DNA of 40,799 bases, from contig SYHD01000105.1 of assembly GCA_005799265.1 (NCBI GenBank), positions 1 to 40,799 on the forward strand. Direction: 5' to 3'. Origin of the DNA: Planctomycetia bacterium. Its GTDB lineage: Bacteria; Planctomycetota; Planctomycetia; Gemmatales; Gemmataceae. The notes below the pieces were generated by a model, which saw only the letters and a list, made by a program, of their open reading frames with translations, ran no database searches and had not been told where the DNA came from. Positions within the stretch are counted from its first letter, which is position 1; every line of letters starts with the position of its first letter. This document shows, piece after piece, positions 30,924 through 39,778 of this stretch. The position numbers were made by a program, and so were the translations under genes.

Positions 30924-32303
30924 ATGACCTATGCAGAGGCGATGCAATTCTGGTTTGCCCGCGTCAACTACGAGCAAAAATCTCCGCAGTTCGGCGACTT
31001 CAGGCTCGACCGCATGCGCCACCTGCTCGAACGGCTGGGCAATCCGCACCAGCGGTTGCGTATCATTCACATCGCCGGCAGCAAGGGCAAAGGCTCCACG
31101 TCCGCCATGCTGGCGTCGATCCTCGAACACGAGGGCTATCGCGTCGGGCTATTCACGTCGCCGCACTTGGTCACCGTCGAGGAGCGCATCCAGGTTGACC
31201 GGCAGAGCATCGCCGAGGACGAGTTGCGCAATCTCTTAGGTGAGATACGCGCGCGGACGCCCACCGCGCTTGAACGCGAGCTGACGTTTTTCGAGATCGG
31301 CACCGCCCTGGGTTTCTTGCACTTCCTGCGCCGGCGTGTCGACTTCGCCGTTGTCGAGGTCGGTCTCGGCGGCCGTTTTGATTCCACCAATGTCTGCGAT
31401 CCGCTCCTGTCCATTATCACGAGCATCAGCTTCGATCACACGCAGATGCTCGGCAACACGCTGGCCAAAATCGCCGTTGAAAAAGCTGGCATCATCAAGC
31501 CGGGCCGGCCAACTATCAGCGGCGTGCGCGATGCCGAGGCGAGGCAAGTCATCGTCGACATCTGCCGAACGCGCGGCGCCACACTTCGGCAAATCGACGC
31601 CGACTTCCGCTACGTCCATGAACCGGCGCTGATCGACTCGGCATCCGAGCGCTGGCCGAGAGTCGCCGTCACCATCGCTCAGCGTGCCTGGCCGGCGTTC
31701 ACGCTGGGCTTGATCGGCGAGCACCAGGCACGCAACGCCAGCGTCGCTCTCGCCGCCGTCGAGCAACTGATCGACCTGGGCATTCCGATCGGCCAACGCG
31801 CCATCGCTGACGGTCTTGCCAATGTGCGTTGGCCGGCTCGCCTGGAAATCGTCGCCCGTCGGCCACTGGTGTTGCTCGATTGCGCCCACAACGTCGCCTC
31901 TGCCCAGGCGTTAGTCGAGGCGCTGACCGATTCTTTCGCGCGCTCGACGCCGAAGGCGCGGCGCATGCTGATCTTCGGGGGCAATCGCGACAAGGATCTC
32001 GCCGGGATGCTCGAACTGCTTGCGCCGTTGTTCGAACGCATTTTTCTGACGAACTCACAGGGCACGACGCGCTGCGCCTCGCCCGAGCAACTCGCGACCA
32101 TGCTCCCCGCCGACGCCAGGCCACGCAGCATTTTGTGCGCGACTGCGCCGGACGCCTGGCGCCGCGCCCACGCGGAAGCGAGTTCAGACGACCTGATCTG
32201 CATCACCGGCTCGGTCTTCCTCGCGGGAGAATTGCGCCCCCTCGTCGGCCCAGCGAATGAACCCCGGGGAACAAGAGGAATACCAAGAGGATCTGGTCAA
32301 TAG
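30924..32303 (+). CDS. folC: Folylpolyglutamate synthase / dihydrofolate synthase
   Basis: A 459-residue Mur-ligase-family enzyme that adds glutamate to dihydropteroate and/or folates with ATP. Evidence: the N-terminal FWFARVNYEQ and RMRHLLERLGNP, P-loop HIAGSKGKGSTSAMLASIL (about 49-67), TSPHLVTVEERIQVD, VVEVGLGGRFDSTNV, the SFDHTQMLGNTLAKIAVEKAG signature and, in the C-terminal domain, LLDCAHNVASAQAL. Length is usual. The frame is open 31 codons further upstream, but that extension runs through a hairpin and is not conserved-looking, so the ATG at 30924 is chosen despite a poor ribosome site. Confidence 0.9.
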   Translation: MTYAEAMQFWFARVNYEQKSPQFGDFRLDRMRHLLERLGNPHQRLRIIHIAGSKGKGSTSAMLASILEHEGYRVGLFTSPHLVTVEERIQVDRQSIAEDELRNLLGEIRARTPTALERELTFFEIGTALGFLHFLRRRVDFAVVEVGLGGRFDSTNVCDPLLSIITSISFDHTQMLGNTLAKIAVEKAGIIKPGRPTISGVRDAEARQVIVDICRTRGATLRQIDADFRYVHEPALIDSASERWPRVAVTIAQRAWPAFTLGLIGEHQARNASVALAAVEQLIDLGIPIGQRAIADGLANVRWPARLEIVARRPLVLLDCAHNVASAQALVEALTDSFARSTPKARRMLIFGGNRDKDLAGMLELLAPLFERIFLTNSQGTTRCASPEQLATMLPADARPRSILCATAPDAWRRAHAEASSDDLICITGSVFLAGELRPLVGPANEPRGTRGIPRGSGQ

Positions 32304-32502
32304 CGCGCGAGCCGGGGCGTGCGCAGAATAGTTGCGTCATGATCGATAATTCATCTTGCATTTCTCCTGGCATTTTCCTCTGTTCCCTGCGGCTCACTCT
32401 CTGGCAGGACCCGTGAGCGGTGTCGCTTTTTTGCTGGCTTTCCGCAAGGAACCTGGTAACGTATCATCCAATCGACAATACCCACTCAAGGAGATCGCAC
32501 CC

Positions 32503-33033
32503 ATGGCGGGACTTGCGCGCATTTCTGTCGTCGTCGGCTTCCTACTCATTCTCACATCGGACGCCCCGGCATTTCATGGACGGTTCGGGATCTGGCATTC
32601 CTCGGCCTGGTCGTCGTCCTATTACGTGCCGGCGCCGTACTGGTATTACTGCCCGCCGGGCCCGCTGGTGGTGCCAGTCCCCAACGCGCCGCGTTCGACT
32701 TATGCGAAGCCGACTCCCGCGCCGCCGTCGCAAACCATCGAGCCGCCGCTGCAAAAAATGATTAGCGATTCGCGCGCGCCGGTCCTCATCACAACTCGTT
32801 CGTCCGAGCGTGGCGTCTCCACGGCGAGCGATCGTTGCCGGGTCGGCTTTTGGAACCTATCAGGCCGCGACGTGATGTTGACGATCGACGGCAAAGCCTG
32901 GTCGCTACCGAGTAACCACATGGTGACGCTGGAGACGGAGCGTCAGTTCGCCTGGCACGTCGATCGACAGGCGCAGAATCTAGTGCGCGTCACGGAGGGA
33001 ATGGCTACCCATGAAGTGGTGTTGCGCGACTGA
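32503..33033 (+). CDS. Secreted hypothetical protein
   Basis: A 176-residue exported protein. After the signal peptide (ARISVVVGFLLILTSDAPAF) comes an aromatic, Pro-rich stretch (WSSSYYVPAPYWYYCPPGP, about 42-60) and a Pro/Thr linker (to about 85). The C-terminal domain of about 75 residues (RCRVGFWNLSGRDVMLTIDG, SLPSNHMVTLETERQFAWHV) has a beta-sandwich pattern that I cannot assign. Such small Tyr/Pro-rich secreted proteins are common in planctomycetes and may sit in the envelope. AAGGAG stands nine bases before the ATG. The 199 bases upstream hold no recognised feature. Confidence 0.7.
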   Translation: MAGLARISVVVGFLLILTSDAPAFHGRFGIWHSSAWSSSYYVPAPYWYYCPPGPLVVPVPNAPRSTYAKPTPAPPSQTIEPPLQKMISDSRAPVLITTRSSERGVSTASDRCRVGFWNLSGRDVMLTIDGKAWSLPSNHMVTLETERQFAWHVDRQAQNLVRVTEGMATHEVVLRD

Positions 33034-33082
33034 ACGTGGCGGCATCAAGCGATGTTGATTGCGATCGCTAAGCGGGAACCGA

Positions 33083-33691
33083 TCAGGAATTCGGCGGCGG
33101 TTCGAGCGGCACGAGACCGATGTCGTCGGGCACCTCCATGGCGAATGGGCTGGCTGCGCCGTTGCTCGCGGCCTGATTGGCCTGTCCTGATTCGGGCGGC
33201 TTCGGCTTCGCTTGCAGAATAAGGAAGGACTCGCCATCCTCGACCATCGGCATCGGCGCGTCATGTGATTGATCGTGATCGAGCACCCTGGCGGGAGGAT
33301 CGCCGTTGGCCGCTTTGACGCCGTCCTGGCGTTCCTGCCCGGTCTGTTCCGCCAGCTTGACCTGATAACGCATGTTGCCGATGGTCAGTTCGTCGTCGGG
33401 CTGCAGGTTGCCTTCGACGACTTTGATGCCGTTGATGCGAATGCCGTTGGTGCTGCCCAGATCGCGTACGACGAGATGATCCTCGACGAGCGCGATGCAG
33501 CAATGCCGCCGCGAGATCTTGGGCGAAGGGATTTGCACGTCGCACTCTTTATGCCGACCCAACAGGATGATGGGCTTATCGAGGGAGATGTTCGTCCCTT
33601 CAAAAAGCGCGACCAAGTGGGGAGCAAACGCGGGCTTCACGGCGACGGCTCGATTGGAAAGGGATCTCTCCCACCATCCTAAACACTGCAC
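33083..33691 (-). CDS. FHA-domain protein
   Basis: A protein of up to 202 residues with an FHA domain, which binds phosphothreonine peptides. The domain runs from about 22 to 115 with the key motifs LLGRHKECDVQIPSPKISRR (Gly-Arg and Ser60/His63) and DLGSTNGIRING (Asn82). The C-terminal 85 residues are Pro/Asp/Gln-rich and probably disordered, with no second domain, so this is likely a phospho-signal adaptor for Ser/Thr kinases, which are plentiful in Gemmata. The start is uncertain: GTG at 33691 is the first in frame, but a GTG at 33640 lies nearer the domain; neither has a clear ribosome site. Confidence 0.85.
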   Translation of the reverse strand: MQCLGWWERSLSNRAVAVKPAFAPHLVALFEGTNISLDKPIILLGRHKECDVQIPSPKISRRHCCIALVEDHLVVRDLGSTNGIRINGIKVVEGNLQPDDELTIGNMRYQVKLAEQTGQERQDGVKAANGDPPARVLDHDQSHDAPMPMVEDGESFLILQAKPKPPESGQANQAASNGAASPFAMEVPDDIGLVPLEPPPNS

Positions 33692-33802
33692 TCGTCAAGT
33701 GCAATGGCGCGTTCCGGAAATCGGCTGTTCTAAATTCACAATATGCCCTTCGCCAGCACCGCCACAGACCCCGACGCGTCAGCGAGATATCGATGCGCCG
33801 CG

Positions 33803-35122
33803 CTACAACGTCCACCCCTTGCGATACTCCCTCCGCAGGTAGCGTTCCGCGTTGGCGTTGCCGGTAACGCGGCCAGTGCGGCCGTCGTATTGCAGTTTGC
33901 CGCCGGCGCGATAGGCGACGTTGCCCAGCAGCACCGTTTCGGCCAGGGCGCCGGAGTAGTCGAAATTGCACGTCGTCGCGCCGCCGGTGCGGATCGCTTG
34001 CAGCCATTCACGCTGATGGCCGATGGACGCTGCGATCGTTTGCCGGGGGCGTACGAAATCGCGCGGCTCGCGCAGGAAGCGATGCTGGCCGTAGTTCGCC
34101 AGGAGGGCGCCATGCTCGCCCTCGAAAAGGACTCCGGACGCGTAGCCGTCGTGCGTGATCTTGCCGTCGAGGTCGGGGCCGTTGACGCCGTGATACCAGG
34201 TGAGATGCACGCCGGCGAGTGTGCCGCGCGCGGGGTACTCGTAATCGACCTGCATCTTGTCGGGGATCGCGTTGTCCCCCTTGTAAGTTATTCTACCTAC
34301 GGACGTGACGTTGGTCGGATGGCGCAGGTTCAAGGCCCAGTGCGGCAAATCCATGTAGTGGCAGGCCATGTCCGCCAAGACGCCGCCGCCGTAGTCCCAC
34401 CACCAGCGCCAGTGGAAATGAACCGATGTGTTGGTGCCGGTGCGGAACGGCGGATAGCCACGCTCCGGGGCGGGGCCCAGCCAGAGGTTGTAGTTGAGCC
34501 CATTGGGCGTCGGCGTCCTCTCTTTGACGTGAAAGCCCGCTTGCAGTTGCGTATTGCACCAGACCTTGACGCGGCGAATCGAGCCGAGCACGCCCGACTG
34601 CACGATCTCGACGACGCGGCGATAATTTTCGCCGGCGTGAATCTGCGTCCCCATCTGCGTGACGACTTTCTCGCGGGCGGCCGCCTCCATCATCAGGCGA
34701 ACTTCCTGGACCGAGTGCGCCAACGGCTTCTCGCAGTAAACGTGCTTGCGCGCCCGCAGTGCCGCGAGACCGGCGAAGGCATGATGATGGTCTGGCGTCG
34801 AGATGACGACGGCTTGCACGTCCTTCTGCTCGATGAGCCGGCGGTAATCCTCGTGGAAGCGCGCATTTGGAAAACGTTGGCGCACCGGGGCGGCGCGGTT
34901 GGCGTCAACGTCGCACAGGGCAACGATCTCGGCCAGGCCGGATTTCTCGACATGGTTGAGGTTGTCGCCCCCCTTTCCCGCGACGCCGATGATGCCGACG
35001 CGAATCCGCTCGTTGACGCCAGGCTGGCGCTCGCTGGCGCCTATCGGATTGACGAAAAATCCCGCCGCGCCGAGCGCGGCCGAGCCTTGCAGAAATTTGC
35101 GGCGATGCATGCGACGCGTCAT
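33803..35122 (-). CDS. Gfo/Idh/MocA family oxidoreductase, Tat-exported
   Basis: A 439-residue NAD(P)-dependent oxidoreductase of the Gfo/Idh/MocA family. The Tat signal (HRRKFLQGSAALGAAGFF) indicates export with bound cofactor, as for glucose-fructose oxidoreductase. The Rossmann part shows RVGIIGVAGKGGDNLN, IVALCDVD and VVISTPDHHHAFAG; CEKPLAHS supplies the conserved Lys of the EKP motif, and the C-terminal beta-sheet domain includes HFHWRWWWDYGGGVLADMAC and HYMDLPHWAL. Members of this exported group are numerous in planctomycetes and act on sugars or derivatives; the substrate is unknown. GGGAG lies nine bases before the ATG. Confidence 0.9.
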   Translation of the reverse strand: MTRRMHRRKFLQGSAALGAAGFFVNPIGASERQPGVNERIRVGIIGVAGKGGDNLNHVEKSGLAEIVALCDVDANRAAPVRQRFPNARFHEDYRRLIEQKDVQAVVISTPDHHHAFAGLAALRARKHVYCEKPLAHSVQEVRLMMEAAAREKVVTQMGTQIHAGENYRRVVEIVQSGVLGSIRRVKVWCNTQLQAGFHVKERTPTPNGLNYNLWLGPAPERGYPPFRTGTNTSVHFHWRWWWDYGGGVLADMACHYMDLPHWALNLRHPTNVTSVGRITYKGDNAIPDKMQVDYEYPARGTLAGVHLTWYHGVNGPDLDGKITHDGYASGVLFEGEHGALLANYGQHRFLREPRDFVRPRQTIAASIGHQREWLQAIRTGGATTCNFDYSGALAETVLLGNVAYRAGGKLQYDGRTGRVTGNANAERYLRREYRKGWTL

Positions 35123-35234
35123 GATGCGATTCTCCCAGAGTTGGAGGTATTATCGCACGACGGCGCGTCGATGCAAGCGTGATTGGCGTGAACTTGAGGA
35201 CCGACTCCAGTGTCCTTGTTGAGGTGGGCAGGGC

Positions 35235-35966
35235 CTAGCGGATGTAATACACGATCACTTGACCCGTGTAGATGCTCGGGTTTGTAGTCTTGGTCTTGGT
35301 CTTGTTCTTCGACGAGGTCGGCTCGGTAGTCCCCGTGACATTTACCTGGCCTTTGTCCTGCGTCCAAGTGAAGGCGGGGGGCGTGTCATCCCTGGCCATC
35401 GGCTTGTCGTCCTTGACCTCGTAATACAGAACACGGCCGGTAACCGAGAAGGATCGCTTGTGCGTCATTTTCTTGGCGCTGGAGAAGCCGAATGAGAACG
35501 TTTGCGAATCGACGCGAAAATCGCTGCCGTGCGTGAAGTTCCCCTTGTCGAGCTGCATGTAGGCGGCGGGGACCGCTCCGGTGAATAACGCATTCTGATA
35601 GTCTTGCATGAACTTGGACTTGCTGAGGAATATCTTGAAATCCCCCTTGGGATTGATCAAGCCATTGACGGTCTGCACGTTGTTGAACACGATCGGCATC
35701 AGCCCGCTCTTGAGGAAGTAGTGCCCCGCGGGGAATTCCTTGCTCGACCCGAATGGAATGACGCTCCAGCCGGTATAGAGAAAACCTTCCGGCGCGGGTT
35801 TGACCCCTTTCATGGGCTCCGCATCGGGCTTGGCAAGTTGCGAGACGAAGGTCGCGACGTGAATATCCTGTCGAGAGACATTCACGATCCGCACCTGTGC
35901 CGGCGCGAGGCCGACCAGGACTGCGAGGAAAAGAACGGCGAGGCCGAAACGGACAACGGGTTTCAT
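35235..35966 (-). CDS. Secreted hypothetical protein
   Basis: A 243-residue exported protein of no recognised family. The signal peptide (MKPVVRFGLAVLFLAVLVGLAPAQ) is followed by a beta-rich domain (VRIVNVSRQDIHVATFVSQL, VIPFGSSKEFPAGHYFL, MPIVFNNVQTVNGLI, about 25-110), a middle with FKIFLSKSKFMQDYQNALFT, and a Thr/Lys-rich stretch (TSSKNKTKTKTTNP) before a final strand QVIVYYIR. No catalytic residues stand out. GGGAG lies eight bases before the chosen ATG. Codons further upstream are open but lie ahead of the signal peptide. Confidence 0.65.
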   Translation of the reverse strand: MKPVVRFGLAVLFLAVLVGLAPAQVRIVNVSRQDIHVATFVSQLAKPDAEPMKGVKPAPEGFLYTGWSVIPFGSSKEFPAGHYFLKSGLMPIVFNNVQTVNGLINPKGDFKIFLSKSKFMQDYQNALFTGAVPAAYMQLDKGNFTHGSDFRVDSQTFSFGFSSAKKMTHKRSFSVTGRVLYYEVKDDKPMARDDTPPAFTWTQDKGQVNVTGTTEPTSSKNKTKTKTTNPSIYTGQVIVYYIR

Positions 35967-36078
35967 TTCAAGAACTCCCAGGGCGTGCACCAGCGCGAAT
36001 TGCAAAGCAGCTTCCACCAAGTAAGATGGATTATACCCGCGAATCGTGGTTGAACCAGGACAATCGTGGTTTTGCAGC

Positions 36079-36152
36079 GCCCCCGTAGCTCAGGTGGATA
36101 GAGCATCGGTTTTCTAAACCGACGGTCGCAGGTTCGAGTCCTGCCGGGGGTA
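36079..36152 (+). tRNA. tRNA-Arg (anticodon TCT)
   Basis: A complete 74-base cloverleaf. The acceptor stem GCCCCCG (36079-36085) pairs with CGGGGGT (36145-36151) with a terminal G-T pair and discriminator A at 36152. The D arm is GCTCAGGTGGATAGAGC, the anticodon stem-loop is TCGGT-TTTCTAA-ACCGA giving anticodon TCT, and the T arm is GCAGG-TTCGAGT-CCTGC. No CCA is encoded. It reads AGA codons. It stands at the junction between core-looking genes and the accessory region to its right. Confidence 0.95.
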
Positions 36153-36476
36153 CTATCTTCTCGCCGTTGCGAACGCTGATCCCCGCGGGTTTGCGACTTA
36201 CCCGCGACAGGCGAATCTCCGCCTCCACGAAGAAACGCGGTTCCCGCAACGGGTTCCAGCATTCCCGTCGGTCGCCAACGCTCTCCTGATTGATAACGGA
36301 GACAAAGGCCGACTAGCGTTTCCGCACCTCTGGCGACCTTCCCGGCGCAAACTCTCGGTGTCTCTCTAGGCTGCACCGCTACGGTTTAGATAGTGGTTGT
36401 GGCCGACCCACCGCATGGAACGAACGCATGGGATACGCGAGGCGCGGTTAAAGATCGAGCGGTTCCTGTTCTTCGG
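36153..36476. other. Non-coding stretch after tRNA-Arg
   Basis: A 324-base stretch with no convincing gene. A small GC-rich hairpin (CGCGGGT...ACCCGCG, about 36182-36204) could end the tRNA transcript. I looked for a direct copy of the tRNA 3' end here, as would mark an integrated element, and found none. Confidence 0.5.
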
Positions 36477-37358
36477 TCATTTAGACGGCACGCCCAGTCG
36501 CGCGGCGAATGCGTCGAGGGCCGAGTCCACGGCCTGGCCAAACTGGAGCCGATTGTGAACGCTGGTGAGGCAGCCCAGAAAGACGAGGCTTGCCAGGTGC
36601 AGGCGCCCCCCGATCCCCTCCGGCGATGGCGACAGGTCGAGCAGCCCGAGCGACTCGTCGTCTGCCACATCGAAATGGCTGAATGCATCACCCGCGTGAG
36701 CCACTTCCGACTGGTCGCCGTAGACCATGACGTAATATGAGGCCACTCCTAAAGAGGCGGCAAGGTCCTTCACCGTCAGACCAGCCGGTCCCTTCTTGAG
36801 GGCTTTCCACCACGCCTCACCAACCGAGTTCCTTGCCGCTGTGGCCTGCGCTGTGATCGTCGCCTGGTCGCCGAGAATATCCATGCTTGCACTCAGTTCC
36901 GAGCGCTCGCCCCACTCCCGCAAACGCTTCTCGGCCATCAAAGCGGCGCGTGCACCGTAAAGCTGTGCGCGGAATCCCGTCGTGAGTGGCCGCGACGCGT
37001 CGATGTCAACTTCGGCGCCATCCCTTCTTAGAACCACGAGTTCCTTCAATAGGAACTCGAGCGCGAGTGCGGTCTCAAACAAGGCTCTCGTCAGGACTGT
37101 CACCTCGCTGCCGAAGCCAGCCTCACCCACCATAATGATCGTGCGAAACTGTTTGCAGGCCTTTGCATAGAGGCCGAGGGCCAATAACGTCGTCAAATCG
37201 CCGATGCCTGGGACCGGCGACGAAGTGACACGAAGGTTGCCATTGCCGTCGCTGCCCAGCATTTCCAAAGCCTGTCGTAGCAGTTCGCGGGCTTCGGCGA
37301 CTTCTTTCTGGGCATTTGCCTTGACTTCCGAACGTACCTCGTCTTCAAACGGCAGCAT
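36477..37358 (-). CDS. DUF5677-like protein
   Basis: A 293-residue, mostly helical protein resembling DUF5677. The core is MVGEAGFGSEVTVLTRALFE (about 76-95), in which the R-x-L-F-E segment is the family's most conserved feature. The N-terminus (about 8-36) is a charged helix. Further on come YYVMVYGDQSEVAHAGDAFS (with an S-E-V-A-H motif, about 210) and a hydrophobic C-terminal helix (LASLVFLGCLTSVHNRL). The function of DUF5677 is not established; the R...H arrangement recalls helical HEPN-type domains, but I cannot confirm that. It is the third gene of a minus-strand cluster, 68 bases after the shorter PIN-like gene. An extended start would overlap that gene and is rejected. Confidence 0.65.
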   Translation of the reverse strand: MLPFEDEVRSEVKANAQKEVAEARELLRQALEMLGSDGNGNLRVTSSPVPGIGDLTTLLALGLYAKACKQFRTIIMVGEAGFGSEVTVLTRALFETALALEFLLKELVVLRRDGAEVDIDASRPLTTGFRAQLYGARAALMAEKRLREWGERSELSASMDILGDQATITAQATAARNSVGEAWWKALKKGPAGLTVKDLAASLGVASYYVMVYGDQSEVAHAGDAFSHFDVADDESLGLLDLSPSPEGIGGRLHLASLVFLGCLTSVHNRLQFGQAVDSALDAFAARLGVPSK

Positions 37359-37426
37359 GATTTCAAACCTCGTCGGGAATCCTTCTGGAAGCGAATACCT
37401 TGGAGACACGGAATGCTTAATCCGGT

Positions 37427-38386
37427 TCAGGAAGTAGCCAGTGCGGAATCCCAATCGAACGCAGCAATGTCTGAGATAACTGAGCACGAGTATTTCGTGT
37501 CGATGCCGCGTCTCTTTGCCAGATCTACCCAAAATCGCTCGGTCGCGACCACCTGGCAAGATGGAATCGCGAGAGACAGCGAGCCGATGTCGAGCAAGTC
37601 GTTGGCCTCCCAAACGCGCGATGTCTGGCGGTGCCGCTGCGTGTGCAGCTCAAGTTCAACGTGAAGGAATGGAATCGACCCCCAGAAATCCATGAGCCTT
37701 GCGGTTCCAAGGGTTGCCCATTGATCGAGGCTCTTGCCGACACTTCGCAGGCTGTTGCACAACTTGTCTTGTAGCTTAAGAGTCAGGCCAGCAGCATAGG
37801 CCCGTTGCAGAGTGTCCAGATCGGAACCCGCAGCGGATGCCCGAGCCGATTCATTGTTTCGTGCTCCGTCCGCGCCGATTCGGCGGACAGCCTCGAGCCC
37901 CGCGATGCGATGCGCGTTTTCGTGAAACGAAAGAAGGTCTATCCACGCTTCAGGACTGTCCAGAGCCGATCTCAACAGGTCGGCTCGAATCGGTGAGATT
38001 CCGAGTGCATGTCGGACATCGAAGTTGAAAGCTGCCTCGACTCCACGAGCAAATGGTGACGTGGGAGGTCCGGGTGATTTGGCGAATCCGAAAATCGTCG
38101 TCACGGCCCAGTCGAGGCTAGGCTGAATCATGTGTGCAGCGGCGCGAAGAACAACTCCCTGACTCAGCTCAGTCATTAGCTTGGCAAGGTGAATGCGCTG
38201 TTCTGGTTTGGGAGACTTCGCGGTCTCGATGATGTGAATCGCGGTCAATGGGAGAATAGCCCGGCCGAGGCGCACTGCTTCCCTTAGGGCGCTAAGCGCA
38301 GGCAAAAACTGAGCACCGTCAGGCTTTGCGGTAGCAGCCTTGGCGAGGTCAATCCACTTGTTCTGATCGAGAAAAACATATCGCAT
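37427..38386 (-). CDS. PIN-like domain protein, shorter paralog
   Basis: A 319-residue protein with the ends of a PIN-like ribonuclease fold. The N-terminus YVFLDQNKWIDLAKA places an acidic residue (Asp6) after the first strand, followed by ILPLTAIHIIETAK with Glu54. The C-terminus has NDLLDIGSLSLAIPSCQVV (Asp263, Asp266) and TERFW (Glu283), where PIN domains carry their last metal-binding acids. Between them lie about 200 mostly helical residues, so the protein is over twice the length of a classical PIN toxin. It shares this plan with the upstream gene (45-base gap). No small antitoxin gene is nearby. Activity as a metal-dependent RNase is inference. Confidence 0.6.
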   Translation of the reverse strand: MRYVFLDQNKWIDLAKAATAKPDGAQFLPALSALREAVRLGRAILPLTAIHIIETAKSPKPEQRIHLAKLMTELSQGVVLRAAAHMIQPSLDWAVTTIFGFAKSPGPPTSPFARGVEAAFNFDVRHALGISPIRADLLRSALDSPEAWIDLLSFHENAHRIAGLEAVRRIGADGARNNESARASAAGSDLDTLQRAYAAGLTLKLQDKLCNSLRSVGKSLDQWATLGTARLMDFWGSIPFLHVELELHTQRHRQTSRVWEANDLLDIGSLSLAIPSCQVVATERFWVDLAKRRGIDTKYSCSVISDIAAFDWDSALATS

Positions 38387-38431
38387 GCGGCACGTCTGGG
38401 CTGCGCGTTCACCGCGACAGCGTCTGCGAAA

Positions 38432-39577
38432 TCATGAGGTTAGTTGCAGGACGACGCGCAGCGCTTCGTCTTCATCTGAAATAATCTGTGTGGCAAACAC
38501 TCGCCCGAAATCCAGGAGCGGGCTTGTGCATGCTGTCCGAAGAAATTTCTCGGTGAAAAACACGTCACAATAGGGGATTGCCGCAGCGGCATGTCGGATA
38601 TCGAAGAAATCCTCGAACTCGAATGGGCGCCGGCGCAGCCATCGTATGTACGAGTGCAGACCGGCCAGAATACGTATTAGCGGCAACGCCGAATTCGACT
38701 TCTTGGCGGTCGCGATGCTGTAGATCAGGTTCAGGCAGCTCTGCGCGGCCTCCGACCCATCGCGAATGTCATGGTTGGCGGTACTGGGTACAACCGTCGC
38801 AATGTGGCGAGCGACTGCATCAATGATGTCCTTGCGATGGTCTTGAATCAGCCCAGAAATCTCTTCATCGAAGACTTGGGGAAAACTCCGCATCGCTGAC
38901 GCATGCTTTGCCGACGACTCCGTTATTCTGCGAGCAGTTTCACGGGATTCCTGATCACAGTCATCTTCGGGGACAGGAGTGTCCGTGAGCAAGTCCTCAA
39001 GAGATCTCGTCCACATGTACGACAGAAAGGCTTTGTTGATCGCGGTGTCTTCAGCCTCGCCCCAGCCCGATATTGTTGGGGTGCCAAGGAAACTGTAGGG
39101 CTTCACCCACACCGTGCGGCAAGGATGTTCGGGCAGCTTCTTCCTTGAAATCACTCCCTCCAGCAAGTGATTCAGCTCACATTGGAAGCGATCCAGGGAG
39201 TTCTTGATTACGACTCCTTTGCTGAGTCGATCTATCATGCGCACGGTCTGCATTCTGCGATCCGTGTTGCCTTGTCGGTCGAGTTCGAAGAAGACGCTTT
39301 CGGTGATCGGACACACGATTCGTCCGGACTCCACGCCGGCCACAAGGGCAGCGAGTAGTTCCCGATGAACGGCTCGCTGAGGCGAATCCAGATTCGCGTC
39401 TCGAAGGAAAATCCAATACCGGAGATCGAGGTAGATGCGCACCTTCTGAAGCACCTCGTTTGCCAGACTTTCCTCCAGGGCAGCGAGATGCGCAGCAAAC
39501 GAGATATGCGGCTGGGAACGTTGGTGTTCCAGCAGCGCAGTCATGTCGTCGCCGAGTTGTAGATCAATTCGAGGCAC
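38432..39577 (-). CDS. PIN-like domain protein, longer paralog
   Basis: A 381-residue protein with the same plan as its neighbour plus an extra 45-residue N-terminal helix region. Strand one reads VRIYLDLRYWIFLRDA (Asp51); GRIVCPITESVFFELDRQ follows with Glu93 and Glu98. The C-terminal signature is FEDFFDIRHAAAAIPYCDVF (Asp323, Asp326, Asp338) and TEKFL (Glu343), matching the shorter paralog's DIGSLSLAIPSC...TERFW. About 220 helical, charged residues separate the two halves. GTG at 39577 has AAGGAG seven bases upstream; a TTG one codon earlier is less well spaced. First gene of the cluster. GC content and codon use look less biased than in the left part of the window. Confidence 0.6.
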   Translation of the reverse strand: MPRIDLQLGDDMTALLEHQRSQPHISFAAHLAALEESLANEVLQKVRIYLDLRYWIFLRDANLDSPQRAVHRELLAALVAGVESGRIVCPITESVFFELDRQGNTDRRMQTVRMIDRLSKGVVIKNSLDRFQCELNHLLEGVISRKKLPEHPCRTVWVKPYSFLGTPTISGWGEAEDTAINKAFLSYMWTRSLEDLLTDTPVPEDDCDQESRETARRITESSAKHASAMRSFPQVFDEEISGLIQDHRKDIIDAVARHIATVVPSTANHDIRDGSEAAQSCLNLIYSIATAKKSNSALPLIRILAGLHSYIRWLRRRPFEFEDFFDIRHAAAAIPYCDVFFTEKFLRTACTSPLLDFGRVFATQIISDEDEALRVVLQLTS

Positions 39578-39630
39578 CAACCTGCTCCTTCATTGCTTCT
39601 GATGCGCCCCGGATGTCCGTCTCCACTTCT

Positions 39631-39659
39631 ATTATCTAATGACAAGCGTGTCGCCACAA
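39631..39659 (-). promoter_or_regulatory. Possible promoter of the PIN-like cluster
   Basis: On the minus strand, TTGTGG (39659-39654) and GATAAT (39636-39631) are separated by 17 bases, 53 bases upstream of the GTG start of the longer PIN-like gene. The -10 is good; the -35 is moderate. Confidence 0.35.
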
Positions 39660-39778
39660 GGTTCGTGTGCGCCAACCCGCCAGACACAAATCCATCGAGC
39701 TCGCATTCTTTGCGATTGCAGGAAAAAAGCAGTTTTCTGAAAATACCGGACATCTCGCGATTTTCGAGCATACATAAC

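Noticed and set aside
36031-36249. Minus-strand ORF containing GLEPATVGLENRCSIHLSYG
   Set aside because: This is the reverse translation of the tRNA-Arg gene, a well-known source of false proteins in databases.
36448-36480. Ten-codon ORF overlapping the DUF5677 stop by ATGA
   Set aside because: Too short to support as a gene, with no conserved feature.
37427-38386. Classical PIN (VapC) toxin-antitoxin pair
   Set aside because: The protein is more than twice VapC length and no small antitoxin gene precedes it.
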